Shown here one piece after another: positions 24,023 to 36,126 of a stretch of 64,000 nucleotides of DNA. Origin of the DNA: Lycium barbarum. Lineage: Eukaryota; Streptophyta; Magnoliopsida; Solanales; Solanaceae. The notes under the pieces were generated by a model, which did not search any database, had not been told where the DNA came from, and saw only the letters and a program-made list of their open reading frames with translations. The position numbers were made by a program, and so were the translations under genes. Position 1 is the first letter of the stretch. Each line of letters starts with the position of its first letter. The stretch lies in assembly GCF_019175385.1 (NCBI RefSeq), contig NC_083345.1, positions 13,912,027 to 13,976,026 of the forward strand, written 5' to 3'.

Positions 24023-24959
24023 GCGCGGATTGCCCTTCTTTTGGGGTGGTATTTAAATTTTGCCCCTTATATTTGTGGTCTTTAAATTATGCCCTCATAT
24101 TGCTGGTTTTTAATTTTTGACCTTTGCGTTGCAACCCTGAGCATTCACGCAGAAATATGAGGTTTTGGGTTCGAACCCCCGCTCAAGCATAATCTTTTTT
24201 AAATAAATTGCAAGACAAGATTTGGGTCGCGTGTATGCTGGACCCGGCATACACTTGTGAAGAAATTACTAAAGTTATGCCGTACCCGGCATACTTATGC
24301 CTTATGGGCAGACTTGGCATAAGTATGCCAGGTCCGGCATAACTTTGGTAATTCCTTAACAAGTTTATGTCGGGTCCGGCATACTTATGGGCAAACTTAA
24401 AAGTCTTTTCCTAGTTATGCCTTATGGGGCAGAATTTTAGTTAAGGCACAATTAAAAGTATGTCCCATAAGGCGGAACTTTTCCTTAAGGCATAATTAAA
24501 AATTTGCCTTATAAAACAAAGTCTATGTCTTAAGGAAAAGTTATGTCTTATGGGGCATACTTTTAGTTATGCCTTAACTAAAAGTTTGCCTCATAAGGCA
24601 TAACTAGAAAAAGACTTTTAGTTAAGACTTAACTAAAAGTTTGTCCATAAGTATGCCGGATCCGGCATAAACTTGTGAAGGAATTAGCAAAGTTATGCCG
24701 GACCCGGCATACTTATGCCAAGTCTGCTCATAAAGCATAAGTATGCCGGATCCTGCATAACTTTGATAAATCCTTAACAAGTGTATGCCGGTGGGGGCAT
24801 AGCGAAATTTAAATTGTGCCTTGCGATTTTTTTTAAAATTTTTGACTGAGTGGGGGTTCGAACCTGGAACCTATGGGTTTTAGCCAAAGGGCAAAATTTA
24901 AAAATTTCAAATATGAGGGGCAAAATTTAAAGACCATCCCAAAAGAAGGGCAATTCTGC
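24023..24959. mobile_element. Foldback element with repeated GGACCCGGCATA palindromes
   Basis: The ends are inverted: GCGCGGATTGCCCTTCTTTT on the left and the complement GCAGAATTGCCCTTCTTTT on the right. The arms also share a TTTAAATTTTGCCCCT-type block and a GGGTTCGAACC motif. The interior carries about eight variants of the near-palindrome TATGCCGGACCCGGCATA plus inverted blocks reading GCCTTATGGGGCA and TTTAGTTAAGGC. No ORF is supported. No clear target duplication is visible, so the boundaries are approximate. Confidence 0.65.
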
Positions 24960-25220
24960 GAATTGCCCTGTTTTAGCTTAGTTCTTGTTAGCTTGTTGGA
25001 CTCAAGAGTTGGGCCGGGGGCTACATGAAAAAACTAATCAATATAAGCAATTGAACAATAGGTCACTCATTAAATGGAAAAAATGTAAAGAACCAGTAAT
25101 GTAAAGGTATTACTTTCACTCTTTCAGACAGGACATAATAATGGCTAACCATGAAGGTTGCGTTTAATCTTCTGTTAAAATTGTCCGTCAGGACATGCTT
25201 AGACTTTAGACTTTATAGTG

Positions 25221-25499
25221 CTCTTCCCGTCTCAAATTATCTGTTGCTTTTTTGTTTCACACACCCTTAAGAAATACTATTAAGTAAGAGGGATATTTAA
25301 TTAACTTTATCCTTATTTATGTCTATGTTATAACATTTCTTCATTAAATGTTTACTCTATTTATGTGTCATCTCCATTAATGATAAAATTCTACTAATTA
25401 AGAGCAAAATGGAATAAAATAATTAATTGTGTCTTGTACTTTTAAAACGACAAATAGTTTGAAACAACTATTTTAGTAACATAATTGAGATGAAGAGAG
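25221..25499. mobile_element. Stowaway-like MITE
   Basis: The left terminus CTCTTCCCGTCTCAAATTAT and right terminus (complement CTCTCTTCATCTCAATTATG) have TA on the right side. At 279 bp it carries the internal CACACCCTTAAGAAATACTA and TTTTAAAACGACAAATAGTT blocks usual for this MITE family. Confidence 0.65.
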
Positions 25500-26052
25500 T
25501 ATTAAATAATGATTTGTTCCTTAAATACTCCCATCTAGCTGACTAAGAAGGTAAACTTTGAATTAAACCAAAAGATCCAACAGTTAGCATAACTAACGTA
25601 ACTTAATTTCAATGACAATGAATAACTGCTAAACGGCAATTAAAAAAAATGGGATGCCAACTGTCTAGCTAAAGAGTTAACTTTCCGGCATATTTTATTT
25701 TGATAGGAATATGAGCATAGTTTTATGATTATTTTGTCCAAAAAAATTCAAAAGTTACTTTAATATTTTCAAAAAAAGTGACCATTTAAGAAATTGACTC
25801 GAGAAAATTACCAACTCGTTCTAGTCTAGTGCTTTCTAATTCACAAGAATAGAAGTCTCTCTTTGAAGATGTCTGTACCAAATTGACGCAACATAAATAG
25901 CCCAACTATGCAGAAAGAATGTGGTCCAACTCATTTCTCTATATAAAGGTCATATACAAAGCCATGACAGTATCGGCCCATATTGAGTTTCTGTTCACGC
26001 CAAATTCAGGAAATTACACGACTCAATGATCTTGGAAATGAGTTGTTTTGAA
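25500..26052. other. Intergenic, nothing recognised
   Basis: No gene, RNA or repeat signature could be defended in this stretch between the MITE and the Helitron 5' end. Confidence 0.45.
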
Positions 26053-29000
26053 TCTTCTCTATATTAAAAAGCGAGAAAATGATCTAATAATACTACTTAA
26101 AACTATATATTACAAAACATAAGGATATTTTTCTTTATTTACAAAATATAACGGATTTGAAAAAATAAAAGCCCACCCTTCCATTCTCTTTTTCTCAGCC
26201 ACCCACCTTTCCCTTCCCCTTAGATGCAGCCCCTACCCTTCCCTTAGGGTTTTCTCCCTAGAATAATATCCTATACTGTTTTGTAATCTCGTTCGAATAT
26301 CCACACCACATACAGACCCACCATAGCAGATCCCCAGAGAAGAAGAGACACACCACAAGTGTTTCAATGGGTAAACTTCTCACTATGTCGAAAATCTCTT
26401 ACTTCCCTTTGTGGGTCTTTGTATTTCAATGAGTGAGTTTCTAATTGTTGGATAATGCGTCGTTCTTTAATAGTTATGTAACATATCTGGTGGTTTTCCT
26501 TAAAGAAATGATTTTTTTTCAATTAGAACTTGTTTAATCGTGTATGTTTCATGTGGGTTTCTGCTTTATTTACATAAATGTTTATCTTTATGAGTGAATG
26601 AGGCATTTTATGGATATATGATTATTTGTTTTGTGTTTGAGGAGACTGAAAGTTGTCAATTAATGGGTATTGGTACTATTGTGAAAATGCTTATTTTTTA
26701 GGGTATGGTTATTTGTTTTGTGTGTTGTGGAGAGTGAAGTGTTTGATTAATAGGTATGCATTGTTTTCAATGGTGCAGGTGCTTACACTTATGTGTAATC
26801 TCGTTCGAATATAACTTCAAAAGAAAATAATGGCCAGAGAAGATGAACGGAAAATATATATATTTCATGCGAAAATGTGTCATCTCAAACTTCTAACTTC
26901 AGGCTGATTTGCACAAATAACCACTTTTGCGACGATGATGATGACTGCAACGATGATGACGAGCACTTTACTGTTTTACCTCATTGTAATTTCCTGTTTT
27001 ACCTCATGTATAACAAAAGAAAATCTATATTTTCTGATTTTGTTAGAAAATAAAGAGATTTGTATTAGTATTGTATGAAAGTTGTATACAATGTTATTGT
27101 AGTTGTATTGAATTTCAACCGAATTTCGAAGCGAGATTAGAAATTGCATTAAATTAATATGAATATTGTATAAAAGTTGTACACAATGTTGTTCTAGTTG
27201 TACTAAATTTCCAAAAACCTAACCTGAGCTTTTTTTTTTTTCAAATTTTATACAGTTATATAAATGTCATACCGTTTCTATACAATTTTCATACACGAAA
27301 AATATGAGAATTCTAAGCCTTGCCCGAGATATACATATTTCATACAAGTTTCATACACAATAAATTGAGTGAATTTTAAGTCTTGAACGAGAGATATACA
27401 TATTTCATATAGTTTTCATACACAAAATTTTGAGTGAAAATTTTAAGCTTTTCATACAACATACACAAATTTTCGTACATATTTTGTAATAAATCTATTG
27501 GTATGTTTTGCAAACTGAAAAGTATCATCATGTTTTGTAAATATACTATGTTCTTATTGTTGACACCCAATTTTGTCCCTCCTTTATTTAATTTTATTCA
27601 CTCGGACGTCTAAAGTTATTGACGAGCTAGATACTTTATTTTCACTGCTATTTATATTCGCTACTTTTATTTTAACATTACAAGTATTAATTTATCACAA
27701 ATTTTAAATGTTCATCGTCATTTCACTTTCAGGTTTGGACTCGTTAAATTAATTACAGAACAACACTTTGTTAAATCCTTATTTTTTTTTACATATTAAT
27801 TATTAATTGTCTTCATATATTATATATTGTACTAGTTGTTAATTGGAAGCTCAAAAATAATTAAATAGCGGAGGAAGGACCAATATTTTTCAGCCAAATT
27901 AATGGCCTAAAATACAAATATAATATTATTTCCCTACCCAATTAAACAACCCCACATTTTAATACCCAACCCATATTTTTTCTACCCAGACCAGCCCACA
28001 TCTTACCCGGTCCAGCCCAAATGAAATTGACCCGACCCGGCCCATTTTCTTTTATCCCCTAAAAAAAAAAAACCTAACCCTAACCTTTCCCCTTCTCTTT
28101 TCACTCTTCTTCTTTCCGCCTCCCTCTCCCTCTTCTCCGCCTCATCTCCCTCGTCTCACTCCCCACTACCGCCGCTCCTCTTCCCTTTTCCCCACACACG
28201 CTCCCCTCCACTCACCCGACATCACTCATCTTTTTCCTCTTCCTCTCCACTTCACCCGACATCACTCCGCTCCTTCCACTTCGCTCTCTCTCTCATACGC
28301 TCCTCTCTCTCCTCATATTTCTCTATAAAGAACAAAATCACTCAACATTTGAGGGGGGATTTTTTTTAGTTTTGGCCGCCACTTAAACAATCTGAAAATC
28401 CTTAGTGTTTCTTCTTCATCTACGATTTTTCATCGTTGGATTATCACTCTAAAACTTAAAATCGTTTGAACTCTTTACTCTGCTTTGGTAGACTTTAACC
28501 GGGACAGAGATTTTTGAACTTATTTGTGTGGGGTTCGGATCTGTTCGGAACAGGGGAGTAGATTCGAGGCCCCGTCCTAGTTCATTGCACCCACAAGAGG
28601 TAAAATATGATCCTTTTCTATTTCATCTCTTCTAGAAAATGATGTGTTTAGAAGTTGCGTAGTGAATACTTCTTATTATCTATGATATATTCGAATCTGT
28701 TTTAAGATAGGTGCAATTTCCTTATGTCGACAAATGACTGTGTATGTGGATTCTTCAGGCTATATCGGAAAATATAACTATATTTCTTATATGTTGCGGC
28801 TATAGGGATCTATTATATTTTATGCAAGCATGACTGAACATGCTGTAGAGATATGCTACGCTGTTCGGGTTGTGTAAAAAAAAAAACTGTGTTTAGTGTC
28901 TCTTCGCCTATATATTTTGTTCTTAGATTTTGATAATGTCTGATGAAATACCCGTATGAAAATACTTTCTTTTTCTCCGGTTCTATGCTAGTTTTGATAG

Positions 29001-30879
29001 ATATGAAAAAATAAATTATGCCATTGATTCTTTATCGTGAATTAGTCCATGTTATCTTACGACAATGCTAGACTATATTTTCTACCATAACCAGTGATCG
29101 CCTTTTTAAATATTTTTAATGACAATATACTTTAGTAACATCCGACCCTGCTCTCCTTTCTTCTCCGTCAAGGCATCGTAGTCGTAACGTAGGAAAATCA
29201 CGTCTTAGGTGTCGATATATTAGCATGAGATATCTTTAGATTTTAGAAGTCATGTGCTTAAGTTTAATTTATTTCTTTCGAAATCTGGTTATAAAATGAC
29301 ATATAAGGGTGTAAGAATATCTCGTGTATTTGTGACATATGTGGTTTGGTAGACTGGTAGTTCTGATCATGAGCTGCTATGTGAATTACTTGGATATTAT
29401 GCTGAAATTTTCTTTTAATGCTTCATAAATCAGTGGTTGAGTTGAAAGGGCTCATTTTATTTTTGGTTCTTTCTATTTCTATGTGAATAAGCATATGTAG
29501 TAGGGACCATGATTTAGCAAGTATATTCCTTTACGTGCCTGATGCATATGACAAAGTTTAAAGAATCATTCTCTGTTTAAGTTCTTTCTTTTTGTAAACA
29601 TGTTTAGAATTATTCCCTTTATTAGGAAACAAAGAAAGAAAGATGTTTGTGAAGGGTACTGCAGTGGTAAAAACTAACTCGAGCATGACTTCTTTCAGTA
29701 AATATGAGCTTGAGACTTTTTCGAATGTACAAGCCATGAGTTGTTGTACTTTTCTCTCCTCACTGTATGTGTACATCTCTGTATGAGATAAATTTGGATT
29801 TCCAACTTCTAACTTTATCTTCTCTTTCTTTTCTTTGTTTGCATGTACACCGGAGTCGAAGAGTCTTACTTTAAGACTCGACGTCACCTTGCAAGGGCCT
29901 GAAACGTGCATCTGCTTCTCATTCATTTCTCTCGCCCTCTCTCGAAATGCAGTCGAGCATAAAGAAAAGGGAAGCGAGAGGAAATCCGGAACCTCCATTG
30001 TTTCTTAAGTCGCTCCTTTCATCCTCTCAACAAATGCATTCGGATAGAAACTAGAAATGAGCACCACATTCTTTAACTTGTTTTCTGAGGATTAATTCGT
30101 TGTTTGGTTTTCTTATATGTGCTTGTTTATTTGACTTATTTAAGATTATCAGCCTTAGAATATGAATCCGAAAGAGTAAAAAATAGCTATAGACATTAAC
30201 AGAGACTTTAAAAGTTCTTTTTTTTAGAAACCAGTTTGTTCTTTTCAAATGGAAATAATCGTTCTTTTCGTTTCGGTTTTCTCTTTTCCTCAAATAAAAT
30301 ACTTTCAAACATTTTGAATTCATAATTGAGCAGGCCATAGAGTTTCTTTAAATTTGATTCACTCTTCAAGATCGACATGCCATATATTTTGTTTCGTTTA
30401 CAGTTTTGCACTTTGATTAGTACATCTTAAGTTAGTTAATCACTGTAGTCTTCTAAAATTATTTTGGCACGTAGTTATAATAAGTATTCATAACCTTTCA
30501 GTAATATATTTTAATTTGTATTATTAATTAACCTAAGTCCAGTCGGTTAACCATTGTTAATGGATCTTAAAGGATGCCTAATACCTTCCCTTTAGACTAA
30601 TTGAACCCTTACCTAGAATCTCAAGTTTCGTAGACCTTAAACAGAGTTAACTCTAAATATAACTTTAATAAACTTTAGGTGTCCTAATTCACCATAAATA
30701 ATTAGGTGGCGACTCCTTAAATTAAACGATAAATAGGAATCACCAATATGTTGTACTCTACTTTAACCCGGTTAAAATGGGGTATGACACTTATGTATAT
30801 ATAGGTTATTCTCCCCTAAAAAGCAAAATTTTTAACTTTTGATCTTGAAGGTTTGCCCATGAAGCATGGGCAAAACTAG
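26053..30879 (+). mobile_element. Helitron 3 (plus strand), interrupted by a solo LTR
   Basis: The 5' end TCTTCTCTATATTAAAAAGC follows an A. The 3' end has a 10-bp-stem hairpin (TTTGCCCATG AAG CATGGGCAAA, 30852-30874) and then CTAG (30876-30879) before a T, giving the A/T insertion site typical of Helitrons. Without the solo LTR at 27558-30789 the element is about 1.6 kb. No Rep/helicase is coded. The stretch 26160-26375 (C-rich leader, then TTTCAATGG followed by GTAAAC) looks like a captured 5' UTR and first splice donor of a host gene. The spacer between hairpin and CTAG is shorter than usual. Confidence 0.6.
27558..30789 (+). mobile_element. Solo LTR, about 3.2 kb (Ty3/gypsy-type)
   Basis: It begins TGTTGACACCCAATTTTGTC and ends AAAATGGGGTATGACA, giving TG...CA termini. 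It is flanked by a perfect 5-bp target duplication CTTAT (27553-27557 and 30790-30794). A TATA box, TATAAAG (28324-28330), lies after a long C/T-rich tract (28060-28320), consistent with a U3-R-U5 order on the plus strand. The 3' part carries GGTGGCGACTCC near 30707, a motif I associate with gypsy LTR ends. There is no internal coding region, so recombination between LTRs has left a solo LTR. Antisense ORFs inside (146 codons at 29558-29998 and smaller) are taken as spurious. Confidence 0.75.
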
Positions 30880-32608
30880 TTAAACTTAAAATTTTGCTCA
30901 TATGCCAAGTGGGGTCAAAAGTTCAAGACCATTGCCTCCAGAGCTGTTGTTGTAAATCACCCATGCCAATTAGCTTTCAGAAATTTACTCTTAGGACACC
31001 CATTAAATTTTTGGTCTTGTTAATAAAGTTTAATAAATTTAGATTAATGGATCTATTCATTTTTAGATTTGTGTATGTCAAATTGGAGTTGATTTGGCCC
31101 AATTTAAAGCAAACATTTGTGGGCAAATTTTTGGAAAACAACACAAAATACTTCTAAAATGTAAAATATTTACCTGCTCATGTCCCCTCCTAAACTAATT
31201 GCACTTCTTATCCAATCGGCCGAAAATTTTTAGCCGATAACCTAATCGTCCAAGACCCTTCCTTCAGAATACCATATCATGATAGTATCATGAAGGACTA
31301 AGAGAAGGACTGAAACAGTCCTCCATGATACCATCTCAGTATATTTATGTACCACGATGGTATCACGGAGGACCGAGGAGTGTCTCACTTAAGGATTGAA
31401 GCAGGCCTCAATGATACTATCACAGTGTAGGTATATAAGATGATGGTATCATAGAGGTTTTTTTTTTTTTTTTTTTGGAAAGTGTGTCTTTTGAATAAAT
31501 GGACATGATATCATCTCAGTATATTTATATATCATGTTGGTATCATAATTTTGGGGGCATTTCGGATAAATCGTTTTAGAGTCATGAAAGTTAGAGGAAT
31601 ATGAGCGGGTAATTATTTTGTTTTCAGGGTGCAGCGATGTTCTTTCCGTTAATTTTTTTAAACAGCATGTTATGGCGATCCATTAGGAGTTTATGACTAA
31701 TTCTAGCAGTATGTCAGGATTTTCAGCCATAAATGCCGAAAAGATCTTGACGATCCATCAGGATTTGACAAGAAATTGTAACGATCACCATAAACTGTTG
31801 TTAAGACAAGTCTTGTGGCCAAAACGTTTCTAGCATTTCGTCATTTGTGGTCAAAATTTTGACGATCAGTATAACTTGTTGTTAAGACAAGTCTTGCCCA
31901 ATATCAAATAAAAAATGCTGCCAATCGGCCAGGATGCCCCGATCGGGCCGATTCTACCTAGATTCGAATAAAAATTTAACCTTGTATACAAAGTGTAATT
32001 TTTCGACGAAGGCCTTTACTTCTACCTAGATCCGCCCACGCCCGTAAGGAATTTTATATGCGCCTATTATTCATCTTGTGAGTAGCGACGGAATTTTATA
32101 TGCGCTTATTATTCATCTTGTGAGTAGCGACGGAATTTTATATGCGCTTATTATTCATCTTGTGAGTAGCCAATCAATTCTAAGTTAAATATATTTTTTT
32201 TTCCTCAAAATTGTTTATCTCAGTAGACACACAACAACAATTGTGCGAGGTTGTGAATGGGAGAAATTTCTTAGTAAAGTTTTTTTTTTCCATAAGAGAT
32301 CCTACATAACTAAACTTAAATTAATCGAATAATAAATACCGAATATCAAATGAATATATAAAATGCAGTACACCCACAACTTATTTTTGTTGAGAATATA
32401 CCATTAACAGAGAATATATATGTGCATTTTTGTAATTGCTTGGAAATCGTGCAACTAGAAAACACACACACACACATCTATAAAATTTGTTTGCATATGC
32501 CACGCTATTATTACGTTGCATCTGCCCCAGGCCTCTAATGTCTTTTTCTGCAGCCATATTGGGATGTGGCAAATAGTGTCATTTTGCACATATACTAGTG
32601 AAATAAGC
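30880..32608. other. Intergenic with degenerate short repeats
   Basis: No gene is supported. Repeated copies of GATGGTATCAT-type words lie between about 31270 and 31540, and of GTTGTTAAGACAAGTCTTG at 31795 and 31880. A precise 42-bp tandem array sits at 32048-32169. From about 32380 the sequence matches 46260-46500, marking the start of the duplicated vicilin upstream block. Confidence 0.55.
32048..32169. repeat. 42-bp tandem repeat, three copies
   Basis: Three almost identical units begin GGAATTTTATATGCGC and end TGTGAGTAGC. The starts are at 32048, 32090 and 32132. The unit is 42 bp (14 codons) but no ORF uses it. Confidence 0.9.
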
Positions 32609-33773
32609 GAGAAAAGGACCAAAATCATCCATAATGTTTGGGTTTGGATCAAAATCATATATATTCTTTCACATGGTGCACTAATAGTACATTATGTTTG
32701 CATAAGTGGTGCACTTTTAGTCACAATCCCAAATAAATTTAACGGAAAAGAACAAAAATGCCCCTGAACTTTTAGAAAAGGTATAAAAATACCCTTTATT
32801 CATCTATTTTGCCAAATCTACCCCTCAATTCAACTTTTTGGCTCATTTATTCCCCTTGACTAACGGACAACACTATTTTTTTTTTTTTAAAAAAAAATAA
32901 ATTGCACATGACATTTTATTACTGAAAAATTGATTTATTCTTTTAAAAAGAAATCTGAAACCTTGGAATTTTTTTAAATTTGGAAAACTTTTTTTTAACG
33001 AGTAAAACCTTGACTAACGGACAACACTAATTTTTTTTCTTTTCAAAATGTGAAAAATTGGATTTTTATAAAAATCTGAAAAAATTAATTTTTTTATGGA
33101 AAAACTGTGTTTAAAAAAAAAACCAGAAAACTATCTTTTTTTAAATCTAGAAGAAAATTATGGAGTATTAGTTTTGCACATTTTACTTAAAAAAACAATC
33201 AGTTTTTCAGATTTAAAAATTGAATTTTCTAAAAACAAAATGGGGTTTCCACCCGTTAAATTTTTTTTTCCAAACTTAAAAAAATTCCACATGTTTTAAT
33301 GAAAATCCAATTCTGTTTTTTTTTTTTTATATATATATATATATATAAAAGGCTTACTACATTTGTCTTTTTAAAGAAATGGATGTTGAAAAATTGTTTT
33401 TCCTTATTCTACAAATAACGATTTTTCAGATTTCTTTTTAAAAGAATAAATTAATTTTTCAGTAATAAAATGTCATGTGCAATTTAATTTATTTTAAAAA
33501 AAAAAAATAGTGTTGTCCGTTAGTCAAGGGGAATAAATTCTCAAAAAGTTGAATTGAGGGGTAGTTTTAGCAAAATAGATGAATAAATGGTATTTTTATA
33601 CCTTTTCTAAAAGTTCAGGGGCATTTTTGTTCTTTTCCGTTAAATTTATTTGGGATTGTGACTAAAAGTGCACCACTTATGCAAACATAATGTACTATTA
33701 GTGCACCGTGTGAAAGAATATGTATGATTTTGATCCAAACCCAAACATTATGGATGATTTTGGTCCTTTTCTC
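32609..33773. mobile_element. MULE-type foldback element in the vicilin A upstream block
   Basis: The inverted ends begin GAGAAAAGGACCAAAATCAT on both strands, with arms of about 290 bp (32609-32900 and 33485-33773). The flanks are TGAAATAAG on the left and TGAAATACA on the right (7 of 9 matching), consistent with a 9-bp target duplication. The arms explain why similar short ORFs appear on both strands at 32516-32767 and 33615-33851. The paralogous site at about 46475-46490 lacks the element, which confirms the boundaries. Confidence 0.85.
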
Positions 33774-34622
33774 TGAAATACAATGCAGATGGCAAACCTT
33801 CGTCGTTTCTGCATGAGTGTCGCTTGCCAAGTGTTTTCTTCTCGCGTGCACTTTGTATTTAGCAAAGACATCTTGTTATGTAATTTTGTCATCGTTTATA
33901 TATATACTAGCAATGTATGGCCGTGCGATGCACGGGCCGAACATGTTTATTCATTTTAATTATCCAGTCTTTAATATTTGTATTTTGGAAATAATTTTTA
34001 AAAACATTCTAATTGTTATTATATATAGCAACATATACAAAATGTATTTTATGTACCATCACTTTAGTTATAATTAGAAAATGGAGTTTAAAAAATAAAA
34101 ACATATGATGGAATTAAGTCTTTGAGATGGAAAGAGTTGAATTTTTTTCTTATTGTCATGACAATGAAAGTTGGTCATCGATGTGAAAAAGAAAATTAGT
34201 GAGAATATGAGGGAAAATTAATATTTTGATTCTAGTTTTTTTTTCTTTTAAATTCTTTAATATCTTATATGTATATCGACAGGTTGATCCATCTTAATTA
34301 ACTAACTGTTCAGATCCAAGCATAAGAACCATTGTTGTATATATTGGATTTTTTAAAAGCAAAATTAATAAAATATTTTTATTAAATTAATTAAAAAATA
34401 TATTATAATTTTTTGTATGAACAATTATAGATAAAAAGAATTGTTACAAAGAAATAAAAATTAGAAAAATATATGGTATATTGTAAATCATCAAATTTTA
34501 ATTCCGAAATGAAAATATAAAGTAATACATTTTATAAATGTAAAGAAACAATAATTAGAGAATGCAAAGGAGAGTAAAATAAGTAAAGTATTGACAGAGA
34601 AGGATAATGGGGATAAAAGTCA

Positions 34623-34853
34623 CTCCCTCCCTTCACTTTTACTTATCCACATTGACATATCAGGAAAAGAAAAAATTTCTTCTCCTTATTTTATCCTTCA
34701 CATTAATTACTCATTTTCAAATAATTTTCTATGGCTATTGAGACTATTCATACACCAATAAATATGGATATTATGATAAAATATATACTTCATTTATTAA
34801 TTCTTAAAGAACGTAAAAAGTCAAAAGTGGACAAATAAAAGTGCACGGAGGGA
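34623..34853. mobile_element. Stowaway-like MITE (intact relative of the 35070 copy)
   Basis: The left end CTCCCTCCCTTCACTTTTAC and right end (complement TTCCCTCCGTGCACTTTTAT) match the family. It shares most of its interior, including AATATGGATATTATGATAAA and TTTATTAATTCTTAAAGAA, with the interrupted copy that follows. Confidence 0.65.
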
Positions 34854-35069
34854 ATAAATATGTGTAGGAGAATTAAAATTGATGTGCATATGTGTGTACA
34901 TGAGAAGAGAATAAATACTCAGTACTATGACATATGTCCAAGTGGAATAAAAAAGTAGTTGGTTAAAGTGTACAATGTATATAACTTTTGGTACAAATTT
35001 GCATTGCTATTATTCATCTACTCTTCACGTTTAAAGTATTGGCAAAAAAGGAAAACAGGGATAAAGTCA

Positions 35070-35567
35070 CTCCCTCCGTTCACTTTAATTTTGCTTGTCC
35101 ATGTTAACATATCAAGAGAAATTTTTTTTTGTTCTTATTATTAATTTTACCCGTCACATTAATTACTCATTTTCAAATCATTTTTCAAGGCTATTGAGAC
35201 TTACACCAATAAATATGAATATTATGGTAAAATATATACTCCCTCCGTCCCATATTACTTGCCACTTTCCCTTTTGTACGCTCCTTAAGAAATTATAGAT
35301 AAAAGATATATTTTACTATTTTACCTCTATCTCTCTCCAATAAATACATTCTAATCAAAATTGATTATTTTCAAGAACATTTATTGCTAAGGGTAAGATG
35401 AGAAAGATTTAATTAATTTTATCTTGATTTTGTAAACGAACAAGTAATTTGGACATACATTTTTAGTTATGTGGTCAAGTAATATGGGACGGAGGGAGTA
35501 CTTCATTTATTAATTCTTAAAGAATGTGAAAAGTCAAAAGTGAATAAGTAAAAGTGCACGGAGGAAA
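35070..35567. mobile_element. Stowaway-like MITE interrupted by another Stowaway
   Basis: The outer copy begins CACTCCCTCCGTTCACTTTA and ends at about GTGCACGGAGGAAATAAAT. It is split by a complete second element at 35239-35498. Compared with the uninterrupted relative at 34623-34853, the joint TATACTTCATTTATTAATTC is restored when the insert and one TA are removed. Confidence 0.7.
35239..35498. mobile_element. Stowaway MITE, 260 bp, TA target duplication
   Basis: The termini are CTCCCTCCGTCCCATATTAC and (complement) CTCCCTCCGTCCCATATTAC, identical over 20 bases, with TA on both sides (35237-35238 and 35499-35500). Identical tips and a verified empty site make this one of the youngest insertions in the window. 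Confidence 0.9.
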
Positions 35568-36126
35568 TAAATAGGTGTCGGAGAAATTAAAATTGAAGTG
35601 CATACATATATACATGAGAAGAGAATAAATATTCAGTAATATGACATATATCCACTTGGGATAAAAAAGTAGTTTAATAATGTGGCCAAATAATATGAAA
35701 CGGCAGGAGTACTTCATTTATTAATTCTTAAATAACTTGAAAAGTCAAGTGAACAAATAAAAGTGCAAGGAAAAAATAAACGTGTCGGAGAATTAAAATT
35801 GAAGTGCATACATTTATACATGAGAAGAGAATAAAGATTTAGTACTATGACATATATCAATGTGGGATGAAAAAATAGTTAATTAAATTGTACAATTTAT
35901 ATTATTTTTGGTACAAGCATTCATTATTTTGTTAGTTAGAGAAGAGACACTTATAAGTAATGTTGATAAAGTGTTGATGTGCTACAGGTGATTATCTAAA
36001 GAAATTGGAATCCACGTGTCCTTACAGTAGTGATTTATTGGCAAAGTTTATAGTACAATTGAAAATGCTTTTTGTACAATTCCTTAGTGCTATGTTCGTA
36101 CCTCTTCACCACTTATATATCATAGA

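Larger units (their letters stand above)
33907..36126 (-). mobile_element. Helitron 4 (minus strand) with nested MITEs
   Basis: On the minus strand the 3' end is a CCGTGC ATC GCACGG hairpin (33921-33935), a 10-base spacer and CTAG (33907-33910) at an A/T junction, which is textbook structure. The proposed 5' end near 36126 (minus strand TCTATGATATATAAGTGG) is supported by comparison: the flanking sequences rejoin in the paralogous block near 46600 (TTATAAGAAAAGAACAAATG). Three Stowaway-like MITEs lie inside. It contains no transposition gene. Confidence 0.6.

Noticed and set aside
29558..29998. 146-codon minus-strand ORF
   Set aside because: Lies antisense inside the solo LTR, has no recognisable domain, and the LTR explains the sequence.
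32516..33851. Matching ORFs on opposite strands (32516-32767 and 33615-33851)
   Set aside because: They are the two arms of a foldback transposon, so the similarity is structural and not evidence of paired genes.
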